Both the position numbers and the translations under genes were made by a program. From Spiroplasma culicicola AES-1 (GTDB lineage Bacteria; Bacillota_I; Bacilli_A; Mycoplasmatales; Mycoplasmataceae), in contig NZ_CP006681.1 of the NCBI RefSeq assembly GCF_000565175.1, positions 124,001-188,000 of the forward strand: 64,000 bases of DNA, read 5' to 3'. The notes below the pieces were generated by a model. That model was not told the DNA's origin. It was given only the letters and a program-made list of their open reading frames with translations, and ran no database searches. Positions 11,219 through 22,573 of this stretch are shown one piece after another. Numbering within the stretch: position 1 is the first letter of the stretch; each line of letters starts with the position of its first letter.

Positions 11219-13102
11219 ATGTTATCTACAAAACAGGGTATTTTAAATACAATTGTGGGAACTGTAATCTCTCTTTTTAATGCTTTAGTGCAATTCTTAA
11301 CAATGTACTGAGTTTTGAATAAATTTGGAACAGAGTTTAACGGGTTTATTAAACTTGTTGGTTCATTTTCTATTTTAATTGCAACAGCTGATGGAGCATT
11401 AGGGGTGGCTACAACAATTTTGTTGGTTCGTCCTTTTGTTCAAAATGATTGAATTACTGCAAATGAAATTTATTCAACAGCTAAAAAGGGTTATCGCAAA
11501 TCTGCATTAATCGGTTTATTATTAGTATCATTAATTGGTTTTGCTTATCCTTTATATGCAGGGGTTTCATCTAATGGAAGCATTTTTGATATTAATAGTT
11601 GAAAAGAAATTGGAATTGCAACTCCTGATGGCCAATTAGTTGGCTACTTTTCATTAGTGGCAATTACATTAATTTTTGGGGTAAAAAACTTCGTAACAGC
11701 ATATTGATTTAGTGTATATGAAAATGTAATTGCAGCAGATAATAAAAATTCAGTTCGAAGAATTGCTATTTTGTTTACAGATGTTTTTGTTTATTCAATA
11801 ATGTTTTATTTGTTAAATATTGATTCAATTAATCCAATTTTTCCATTTTTATCAATGCTTTTATATGGACCAATTAAAGGAATAATGATTTATTTTTATG
11901 CCAAAAAAAATTATATTTGATTGAAATATTATCGAGATTTTAATAGTTTTAAATTAAATACTACTAAGAAAAAGATTACTTTTTCTTCATTAGGGACATC
12001 AATTCTTTTAAATACAGATGTTTTAATTGTTTCAATTGTTTTAGGACTTAGTGTTTCATCTACTCTATCTCTTTACTTAGTAATTGCAGTTAATACTAGA
12101 TTGATAATGACAAATTTTATTACTTCATTTAGAGAATTTTTTGTTACATTGGTTGCAAAACGAGGAAGGATTCATTGAGAAAGTTATGCTAAATATGAAT
12201 TATATACATATTTAGTAGCAGCATTTACATTTATCAATATGGCAATATTAAGTCCATATTTTGTAAGTGCTTTATATGGAGATATTGCATCAGTTGAAGG
12301 GCAAGCAAATCAAAATGCAAAGGAATTTATGTTCTTTAATCCTAGTTTTTCAATTTTATATGCTGCAACTACTGCACTTGTAATTTTATGTGAAGCTCAA
12401 ATAACTTTAATTCATGCAAAAGGAAGATATGGAGAAGTATCAAAATTCCAAAATTATCTTGGATTTATTTATATTGTTCTTGGGTTTGGAGTAACATTCA
12501 TTTGCAAAACTTTTGCAATTGGGGGTTCAGATATGAGCTTGGTTAATGGAATTATCTCAATGTATGTTTTAAAAGTGGCATTTTTAGTTCTAAGATATGC
12601 TTACTTATGATTCTATGTTTATCGCTATGCAACATATAATTCATCATTTAAACATGTTTTAAATAATTTAATGATCTTATTAATACCTTCAATTTTAATG
12701 ACATTAGTTAATATTTTCTTAATTAAAAATCAAATGCCAGTTGAAGAAAGTGCTATTGCTCCTGCACCTATAGCACCACTTATTGCTTTATTCTTTGGAA
12801 ATATTGCTGCTAGTGGATTAGTCTTGATTATATTTTCATATATATTCTCTCCAAAAATGATGAATGGTATTGTGACAAAATTACCAGTTATTAATAAAAT
12901 TGTAAGTAAAAAATCAGAAGAAGCGAGAAAAAAACGTTTTGAAGAGTTTGGTATCAATGTTGAAGAAATAGTTGATAATGGTGCACAATTAAGTGAAGCA
13001 CTTTATGGAATCACAACTCAAGATGACAATACAATTGGAGAAACCGAAATTAATGTTCCAAAATCAAATGAAAAAATTTATACAATTAAAGGTGGCAAAT
13101 AA
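11219..13102 (+). CDS. Large multipass membrane protein, possible MOP-superfamily flippase
   Basis: A 627-residue protein with about 12-14 hydrophobic segments across its length and a charged C-terminal tail after residue 560. The N-terminus (LSTKQGILNTIVGTVISLFNALVQFL, where the second block leads into MYWVLNKFGTEFNGFIKL) recalls polysaccharide/lipid flippases (Wzx, MurJ, MATE superfamily). That similarity is a plan-level impression, not a motif match. AAGGGGGAAA is the ribosome site. Five internal UGA codons read as Trp. The next gene encodes another large membrane protein, and both may serve the cell surface, for example capsular glycan export. The call is uncertain. Confidence 0.55.
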
Positions 13103-13129
13103 CCACTTTTTTTATTTATTTGATTAATT

Positions 13130-13153
13130 AAACCAATTAGTATGGTTTTTTTA
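13130..13153 (+). terminator. Possible terminator
   Basis: AAACCA-ATTAGTA-TGGTTTTTTT. A second weak hairpin overlaps the stop codon just upstream (GTGG, a loop, CCAC, then T-run at 13093-13112). Confidence 0.6.
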
Positions 13154-13180
13154 AGTGATATAATCATTTTGGTGAAATAA

Positions 13181-14791
13181 ATGACAATAATATCTTTAGG
13201 AGTACCAATAGCATTGGCAATTGTTGTACTTTTTATGTTTTATACATCTGGAACAATCATATTTGAGTTCTTGAGATTTAAAGTTAAAAACCAGTTTGCT
13301 TCAATTGCTGCTGGATTTTTTGCATATTTTACTTATATTTCAATTTTAACTTTACCATTACAATTGATTTCAGTTTTACCTTATATTTTCTTTGTCTATT
13401 ATTTATGAGCATTAACAATTGTTTACTTGCTATTTTGCTTTATCTTTTTAAAATATTGATTATCAACAAATTTTTTATCACTTAATTTAATAATCTTTTT
13501 TATAATTGTTAGTTTAATTGGAGTTTTAAATTATTTTGGATATACCTATATTAATGATGGAAGTTTTGCTAGACATAAAAATACCTTATCAATTCTTTAT
13601 TGACTAAAAGATAATCCAGTATCATTTTTTAATAGTTCCACACTATTTAATTTTTTAGACTTTAAACCATTTCAAGGATGATATACATTCCAAATCTCAA
13701 CATTAATTTTGGCAGGAGCTGAATCATATCAATATCAAGATGTACTTGTACCTTTTACATTTATATTAGATTCATTTTTAACAGCTTCTATTTTCATCAC
13801 AATGTTTGAATCATTGAAAAAAACTACTTCTAAAGTTAATACATATTTATTGTTATCAATTTCATTTATTATATTTGGATTAATGAAAACAGCTTTATTT
13901 ACAACTACTTATACTTTTTGATCTGGAGAAACAATTTTTATTTATTTAGTATTTTATACAATTGTTTTAATGTTAAAATATACAACACAAGATTATCGTG
14001 AAAGACATAATCCAATATTTATAGGAACGGTTTTAGGGGGATACATTTCATTTTCATGAGAAAGTTCTTATCAAGTATTATTCTTAATTTATTGTTTAAT
14101 CTTTGTTCTACAAAGAAGATATTCAACAAACTTTACTAAAGATATTTTAAAATTATCAATTTTTGCATTAACTGATGTTGTCTTTTATAATATTGTTTCA
14201 AATTATTATTTACAATCAATTTTATTTGGAGGATTATTACTATTCTTAATAATTGTGGCTTCATTAATGACAAGAAGATATTCAACAGTTATTGCTTTTG
14301 AAGTATTTACAGATTCAAGAATTAAGTTAGTGACTTTTCTTTTACCATTAGCATTTATGTTAATTTCAATTGCTTTAACTTTAGGTTCTAACCAAGCATT
14401 TATTAGTACAGCAGATACATATTTAAATTTCTTATATGTATGAACAACTATATTTAAAAATGAAGAGATTAGATTTTGATTAACAACAATATCTGCTTTA
14501 ACAATTTTGGCGATTTCAGTTGTATGAATTTTTATTAGAAAGATTTTTACAACAACAGCTTTAACTGGAATTGTTGATTTAATTTTAATTTCATATTTAA
14601 CTTTCTATAATCCAATTGTAGTTAAATTTATTACTTTAATATATCCTACAATGTTAGAATCAAATGGAATGATTATGATTATTCAAGGAAGTATTTTATT
14701 AAATGTACTTGCATATTGGGGAATTAATAAGTTTGATGCAAAAACTGAACCACAAGTAAAAGTCATTAAAAAATATAATTGATTAGTTTAA
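13181..14791 (+). CDS. Hypothetical multipass membrane protein
   Basis: A 536-residue, almost wholly hydrophobic protein with around 14 membrane segments separated by short loops. I recognise no family motif. The distribution of segments is like integral membrane glycosyltransferases of the GT-C fold or O-antigen-polymerase-like proteins, but the acidic motif that would support a GT-C call was not found. GGTGAAATA precedes the ATG. The gene lies 78 nt after the previous membrane protein and 15 nt before ligA. Confidence 0.6.
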
Positions 14792-14806
14792 AAATGGGGG
14801 TAACAA

Positions 14807-16802
<1,996 letters not shown>

Positions 16803-16813
<11 letters not shown>

Positions 16814-17093
16814 TAAAGAATTTATTTTAGAATTAGCAGAAGATGTAATGTTAGAATTAACAGATGAAGAAGCAGAAGAAATCACAAGTTTTGAAAATGA
16901 TATTTTAGAGAAATTTGAAAAAGTCTTTGCGATCAATACAGATAATGTGAGAGAGAGTCATTATCCTTTTGATTATAATAATACTTATTTACGTGAAGAT
17001 GATGAGATCAGAACAATTGATAGAGAAATGTTATTGAAAAATGCCCCAAAACATGAAGAAGGTTATGTAGTGATTGAGAAGGTGGTCAAATAA
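16803..17093 (+). CDS. gatC: Asp/Glu-tRNA amidotransferase subunit C
   Basis: GatC is the small subunit that holds GatA and GatB together in the enzyme converting Glu-tRNA(Gln) to Gln-tRNA(Gln). The 96 residues begin with a helical LAEDVMLELTDEEAEEI and include the extended stretch with DNVRESHYPFD that wraps GatA. The protein is acidic overall, as usual. It starts inside the ligA 3' end and its stop shares one base with the gatA start, so gatC, gatA and gatB form an overlapping operon. Confidence 0.92.
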
Positions 17094-18547
17094 TGGATAT
17101 AAAAAATTTAAGCATTATTGAATTACATGAAAAGTTAAAAAACAAAGAGTTTAGTGTAAGTGAATTGGTAAATCAAACATATAAAAATCTTCAAGCAGAA
17201 ATGGATTCAAATTTTTTAGTTTCATTAGTTGAACCTGAAAAAGATTTAGATAAAAAATTTGATGAAAGCAATTTTTTATCTGGAATTCCTTTTGTAACTA
17301 AAGATAATATTTCTGTTAAAAATACATTAACAACAGCTGGTTCAAAAATTTTATCAAATTATATTGCACCATTTGATGCAACAGTTTCACAAAAATTAAA
17401 AGAAGCTAATTCAATAGTTTTGGGTAAAGCAACTTTAGATGAATTGGGAATGGGTGGAACTGGTCTATTTGGTTTTAATGGAGAAGTTAGAAATCCAAAA
17501 GATCATTCTAGAATTGTTGGGGGAAGTTCAAGCGGGAGTGCTTATGCTGTTGCAACTGGACTTGTACCTTTTGCAACTGGAACAGATACTGGAGATTCAA
17601 TTCGTAAACCTGCATCATTTAATGGAATAGTTGGATACAAACCAACTTATGGAAGCATTTCAAGATATGGAGTAATTCCTTATGCTCCAAGTTTAGATCA
17701 TGTTGGTTTCTTTACAAGAAATGTAACTGATGCTGCAATTCTAGCTGATGCTACATTTAAATATGATAAAAAAGATTTTACTTCAATTGATAATACAAAT
17801 GAATACTTTAAAAATTTAAATAATCCAAATCAAAAAATTAAATTTGGTTTCATTAAACAAGTTGAAGAACATATGAGTGGAAAATTACATGATGACTATC
17901 AAACAATTTGTGACAAGATTCGTGAAGATGGTCATGAATTAATTAATCTTGATTTTAATAAACAACTTTTAGATGCAATTCCTGCAATTTATATGATGAT
18001 TTCATTTGCAGAAGGAGTGTCTACTCATGCAAACTTAGATGGAATTAACTTTGGATTACGTGCACCAGGAAAAGATTATGCAGATATTATGAAAAAAAGC
18101 CGTGCACAAGGATTTGGAAAAACAGTTAAGAGAAGATTTGTAATTGGAAGTTATCAATTAAAATCTTCTAATCAAGAAAAACTTTTAGCAAAATCAAAAA
18201 AAGTTAGAAGATTAATTATTGAAGAATTAGCAAGAATGTATGAACAAGTAGACATTTTAATTTTGCCCCCAGCTTTAGAAGTTGCTCCATTAGTTGAGCA
18301 AGTTATGGGAACAGATATTGAAGAGCGAAAAGATAATGGAAGTGTTTTTTTAGAAGATGTTTTAATTTTGGCAAATATGAATGGAATGCCTTCAATTACA
18401 ATTCCTTTTGTTAATTATGATAATTTACCAATTGGAATTAACTTAAATGCAAAACCAAAAAATGATTTATTATTACTACAAGCATCAAAATATATGGAAG
18501 ACTTAATTAAAAAAGTTGTAGTTAAGGGTGGTGATTTTAATGAATAA
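17093..18547 (+). CDS. gatA: Asp/Glu-tRNA amidotransferase subunit A (amidase)
   Basis: GatA releases ammonia from glutamine for the tRNA-bound glutamate. The amidase triad is visible as Lys70 (FVTKDNIS), Ser145 in GGSSSGSA at 143-150, and Ser169 in TGTDTGDSIRKPAS. The spacing between the three equals that known for S. aureus GatA. In the last motif the usual second Gly (DTGGS) is Asp, a conservative-looking oddity near the active serine. Length is 484 residues, normal. The ATG overlaps the gatC stop (TAATG), and the 3' end overlaps gatB by 8 nt. Confidence 0.95.
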   Translation: MDIKNLSIIELHEKLKNKEFSVSELVNQTYKNLQAEMDSNFLVSLVEPEKDLDKKFDESNFLSGIPFVTKDNISVKNTLTTAGSKILSNYIAPFDATVSQKLKEANSIVLGKATLDELGMGGTGLFGFNGEVRNPKDHSRIVGGSSSGSAYAVATGLVPFATGTDTGDSIRKPASFNGIVGYKPTYGSISRYGVIPYAPSLDHVGFFTRNVTDAAILADATFKYDKKDFTSIDNTNEYFKNLNNPNQKIKFGFIKQVEEHMSGKLHDDYQTICDKIREDGHELINLDFNKQLLDAIPAIYMMISFAEGVSTHANLDGINFGLRAPGKDYADIMKKSRAQGFGKTVKRRFVIGSYQLKSSNQEKLLAKSKKVRRLIIEELARMYEQVDILILPPALEVAPLVEQVMGTDIEERKDNGSVFLEDVLILANMNGMPSITIPFVNYDNLPIGINLNAKPKNDLLLLQASKYMEDLIKKVVVKGGDFNE

Positions 18548-19982
18548 TTTTGAAGTAATTATAGGAATTGAAAATCATGTTGAACTAAAAACAAAATCAA
18601 AAATGTTTTCTCCAGCTCCAGTTAGTTATGGAGAAGAGCACAATACTCAAATTTGTGAAGTTGATTTAGGATATCCTGGGGCTTTACCTTCAGTTAATCA
18701 AGAGGGAGTAAGATTGGCAATCCTTGCATGTAATGGATTAAATATGCAGATTGACGAACTACTACGCTTTGATCGAAAAAATTATTTTTATCCAGATTTA
18801 GTTAAAGGATTTCAAATTACACAACAATATCACCCAATTGGGAAAAATGGATTTATTATTGTTAAAGATGAAAATGGCAATGATAAAAAAATTGATATTG
18901 AAAGATTACATATTGAAGAAGATACTGCAAAACAAATTCATAAAGGTGACACTACTTATATTGATTACAACAGAAGTGGAATTGGGTTAGTTGAAATTGT
19001 TTCAAGACCAGTTATTAGAAGTGCAAAAGAAGCAGTTGATTATGTAAATAATCTAAGAGAAATTTTATTATTCTTAGGAATTAGTGATGTCAAAATGAAT
19101 GAAGGATCACTGAGATGTGATGTCAATATTTCATTGAGACCATATGGTTATCCTGAATTTGGTCCAAAAGTGGAAATTAAAAATTTAAATTCATTAAACA
19201 ATGTTAAGAAATCAATTGAATTTGAAATTCAAAGACAAAGTAAATTAATTTTATCAGGACAAGAAGTTCAACAAGAAACAAGAAGATTTGATGAAAACAT
19301 TCAAGAAACAGTCTTGATGAGAACAAAAAGTGATGCTGTTGATTATAGATATTTTAGAGAACCAAATATTAATCCAATCAAATTAGACAGTGCATGAATT
19401 AAAGCAACAATTGATGCATCTCCAGAATTGGCAAGTGTAAAAAGAAATCGTTATTTAAATGATTATACTTTCAATGAAGAAGAAACAAATTATATTCTTG
19501 CAAGTTTAGAATTAACAAATTTCTTTGAAGAAACTGTAAAACTAAATGTTGAACCAAAAAAAGTTTTAAATTATTTATTAACAGATATAAAAGCTTTAAT
19601 GAATAAAGACAACATTTCAATTGATCAATCTCAATTGACTCCAAATGATTTAAAAACAATAGTTGATCTTTTAGACAAAGGTGAAATTTCTTCAAAACAT
19701 GTCAAAACTTTATTACCAATTGCATTTAGTTCAAATCAAAGTGTTGAACAAATCATTGAAGGACATAATTTAAAATTAATTAATGATGAACAAACAATTA
19801 AAAATTATCTTACTCCAATTGTAGAAACTAATAGAAATTTAATTGTTGAGCAATATGAATCAAGACCAGAAAGAGTTGAAAAAACTATTATGGGACAATT
19901 GATGAAAGAAACTGGGGGAAATGTTAACCCAGAAAAAGCAAATTTAATTATTAATGAAATGATTCAATCAGTTATTAAATAA
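18540..19982 (+). CDS. gatB: Asp/Glu-tRNA amidotransferase subunit B
   Basis: GatB binds the misacylated tRNA and phosphorylates the Glu side chain before amidation. The family N-terminus is present (IGIENHVELKTKSKMFS; most relatives have E for the N), with DLGYPGALPSVN and the catalytic-core stretch DYNRSGIGLVEIVSRP. The C-terminal helical YqeY-like tail (about 330-480) has the usual ending with GGNVNPEKANLII. Length is 480 residues. The presence of gatCAB implies that Gln-tRNA is made indirectly and that no separate GlnRS is needed, the rule in mollicutes. The gene ends in a symmetric terminator shared with ktrA. Confidence 0.95.
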
Positions 19983-20012
19983 AAAGAGAACCAATCAGGT
20001 TCTCTTTTTATT
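19981..20012. terminator. Bidirectional terminator between gatB and ktrA
   Basis: AAAAAGAGAACC-AATCA-GGTTCTCTTTTT is a 12-bp perfect stem with A-run and T-run flanks. It overlaps the stop codons of both converging genes. Confidence 0.9.
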
Positions 20013-20700
20013 CTTCTTCAATTTCTCCACGAATTTTGATTACTAAATCATTGATCATTGTATTTTTGGCAAACACAATTAAGATATCTTCTTCTTTTAA
20101 AGTTGTATATTCATCGGGAATAACAACTTTTCCATTACGTTTAATTTGAACAATATTGAAATCTTTATTAGTACTTAAACCATTTTCACTAATAGTTTTA
20201 TCAATTACATTTTCATCTAAAACTTGAATGCTTGTAAAACTATATTCTCCGTCAGTTGATTGCACATCTCCTTCAATATCAAATAATGATTTTGTAGCAA
20301 CCAATTTTCCTGTCATAACGTCAGGAATAATTACTTTATCTTCTTCAATTCCTAATGCTAATAGAATTCTTTTATGATGTTTGTCTCTTGCATTTACGGT
20401 AATATTTTCAACACCTAAGTCAATTAAGTTTAGAACTGTTAAAATACTTGCTTCCATACTTGAACCAAAACATACAATTACACAGTCAAATTGTGAAATT
20501 CCATTTCTTTCTAAAGCATTTTTATTAGTTGTATCCAAAACAATAGCTTCAACTGATTCAAATTCTGATACATAAAGATTTAATTTTTCTTCATTAATAT
20601 CAAAGATTTTAATATGTTGTTTTTTTTCGTCTAATGTTTGTGCTACTGAAAGACCAAAATGATTGGCACCAATAATCGCAAAGCTTTTCTTTTTAGCCAT
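20008..20700 (-). CDS. ktrA: Potassium uptake regulatory subunit KtrA (RCK protein)
   Basis: KtrA forms the cytosolic nucleotide-gated ring under the KtrB potassium channel. The 230 residues show an RCK_N Rossmann domain (about 5-130: IIGANHFGLSVAQTL, then the strand-end acid in KIFDINEE, then VCFGSS) and an RCK_C domain (about 145-225: TSIQVLDE, LKEEDILIVF). The nucleotide loop reads GANHFG rather than the usual GxGRFG, so the middle Gly is replaced by Asn-His while the first and last Gly are kept. The gene is divergent from ktrB, with a symmetric promoter region between them. Confidence 0.9.
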   Translation of the reverse strand: MAKKKSFAIIGANHFGLSVAQTLDEKKQHIKIFDINEEKLNLYVSEFESVEAIVLDTTNKNALERNGISQFDCVIVCFGSSMEASILTVLNLIDLGVENITVNARDKHHKRILLALGIEEDKVIIPDVMTGKLVATKSLFDIEGDVQSTDGEYSFTSIQVLDENVIDKTISENGLSTNKDFNIVQIKRNGKVVIPDEYTTLKEEDILIVFAKNTMINDLVIKIRGEIEEE

Positions 20701-20730
20701 AATTTAATATGCCTCAACTTTCTTACTCAT

Positions 20731-20768
20731 ATAATTATACAACTCTTTTTGAATTGTTGTATAATTAT
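20731..20768. promoter_or_regulatory. Divergent ktrA/ktrB promoter within a perfect inverted repeat
   Basis: ATAATTATACAAC at 20731-20743 is repeated as its exact reverse complement at 20756-20768, with a 12-nt spacer. Each arm carries a TATAAT on its own outward strand: 20760-20765 for ktrB, and 20734-20739 read on the minus strand for ktrA. Outside, AAGGGG at 20789 serves ktrB. Confidence 0.6.
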
Positions 20769-20802
20769 AAATAGGTTTTCAAATCACAAGGGGATGATTT
20801 GT

Positions 20803-22452
20803 ATGGATAATTTAAAAAATGAACCCAATAATGAGGTTCAAGATAAGAAAAGAATAAAAAAGAGAAAAAGAAAACTAGTTAAAGTTAAGAGATCAAAGTC
20901 TTTGGATAATACAGAAAAGACTTTTTTTGCAAAACTTAAATCATGGTGACCTTTATCAAAAATCAGTGGAAAAATCATTATTGGTTATTTATCTGCAATT
21001 ATAATTGGGGGATTTTTATTAAGTATTCCTGGAATTATGATTAATAAAGAACACGAATGAAACTTTATTACTGGTATTTTTACAGCGTCAAGTGCGATTT
21101 CAGATACTGGAATTAACATGGTTTATACATATTCAGATTACAGTATTTTGGGTCAGTTTTTAATTTTGGCAATGATTAAAATTGGGGGAATTGGTTTACT
21201 TACTTTTAAAATTGTTTTATTGGTAATGTTTAATAAAAAAGTTTCACTAGATGATCAAAGTGTGGCCAAAACTGAAAGAGGTAGTGGAACACTTGCAAAT
21301 ACAGTTGAAATGATTCGCGACGCTTTTATTTTCCTAACAGTTGTTGAAATATTGGGCTCATTTGCACTATTTTTTGGATTTTATTTTACACCTCCTGGAG
21401 AAACAATAGAAGCAGGAACATTTGTGAGTCCTTATCAAAGTTTTTCAAAATCATTGTGATATGGAATTTTTCATTCAATTAGTGCTGTAAATAATGCAGG
21501 ATTTGACATTATTGGTCAGCAATCACTAATGCCGTATAATCAAGAAGGAGTACAAGCATATCATTTACAATGAATTTTTATGATTCAATGAATTATTGGG
21601 GGATTGGGATATCCTACTTATCACGATATTAAAAGAAAAATTAAAGCGAAAAAAGAAGGAAAGCAAGTTAGATTTTCATTATTTACAAAATTAAACTTTG
21701 TAGTCTATTTAACTTTATTTTTAATTGGTCCTTTATTGGTATTTTGTTCTGAATATTTCACTCAAGAACATAGTCGCATTATGGAATATGTTGATGAAAA
21801 TAATAATAGTACAGAAAGGCATTGAAAACCTTGATATGTATGATCGATGGATATTATTTTTAATGTAACTTCGTGTAGAAATGCAGGATTTTCAACAGTA
21901 GATGTGAACGACTTTACTGCTGGGTCTAAATTTATTATGTCAATTTGAATGTTTATTGGTTCTGCGCCTTCATCAACAGCTGGGGGAATTCGAACAACTA
22001 CATTTGCAATTTGTATTATTGGGATTGTTTCAATTATGAAAAACAAGCATTCTGTTGAAGCATTTAAGAAAAAAATTCCTGATGAAACAGTAAAACGCAG
22101 TTTTGCAGTTGTTTTCTTATCAATGCTAATTATTATGACAAGTATTTTTATAGTTTATTTAGATTCAAATGTAATGTTAACTCAAACAACTGATGGTAAT
22201 GAAGGTTTACCTCAAGATAGTGAAAATACAATTATTAGATTAATTCTTTATGTATGTAGTGCCTTTGGAACGGTAGGATTCCAACCATTTAAACCAGATC
22301 AAATTATTCAAATGGGAGTTTTAAGCAAAATTGCTTTAATCTTGACTATGTTTATAGGTCAACTTGGTATTTCAAATACATTATTGGCCTTTGTAAAACC
22401 AAAAAATAAACAGAACTTTGGTTATTTAGAAGAAGAAGTCACAATTGGATAG
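20803..22452 (+). CDS. ktrB: Potassium channel subunit KtrB (TrkH family)
   Basis: KtrB is the membrane pore for K+ uptake, gated by KtrA. The 549 residues start with a very basic cytosolic tail (about 1-50, many KRK) followed by four M1-P-M2 repeats. The four pore-loop glycines can be placed at SSAISDTGIN, SAVNNAGFD, SCRNAGFST and CSAFGTVGF. The family stretch GSAPSSTAGGIRTTTF, part of the gating loop of the third repeat, is present. Internal UGA codons read as Trp. The basic tail is longer than in Bacillus KtrB. The gene has its own terminator. Confidence 0.93.
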
Positions 22453-22499
22453 TTAAAAAAGTTTTATAATCCTTATAAGTGTAGATAAAATCAACCTTT

Positions 22500-22531
22500 T
22501 AAAATGCTGTCATTCTTGACAGCATTTTTTA
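22500..22531 (+). terminator. Terminator of ktrB
   Basis: AAAATGCTGTCA-TTCT-TGACAGCATTTTTT is a 12-bp perfect stem. Confidence 0.92.
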
Positions 22532-22573
22532 AAGGAGTAATATCTTTGTGTAATAGAAAAAGAGGCATTTTAT

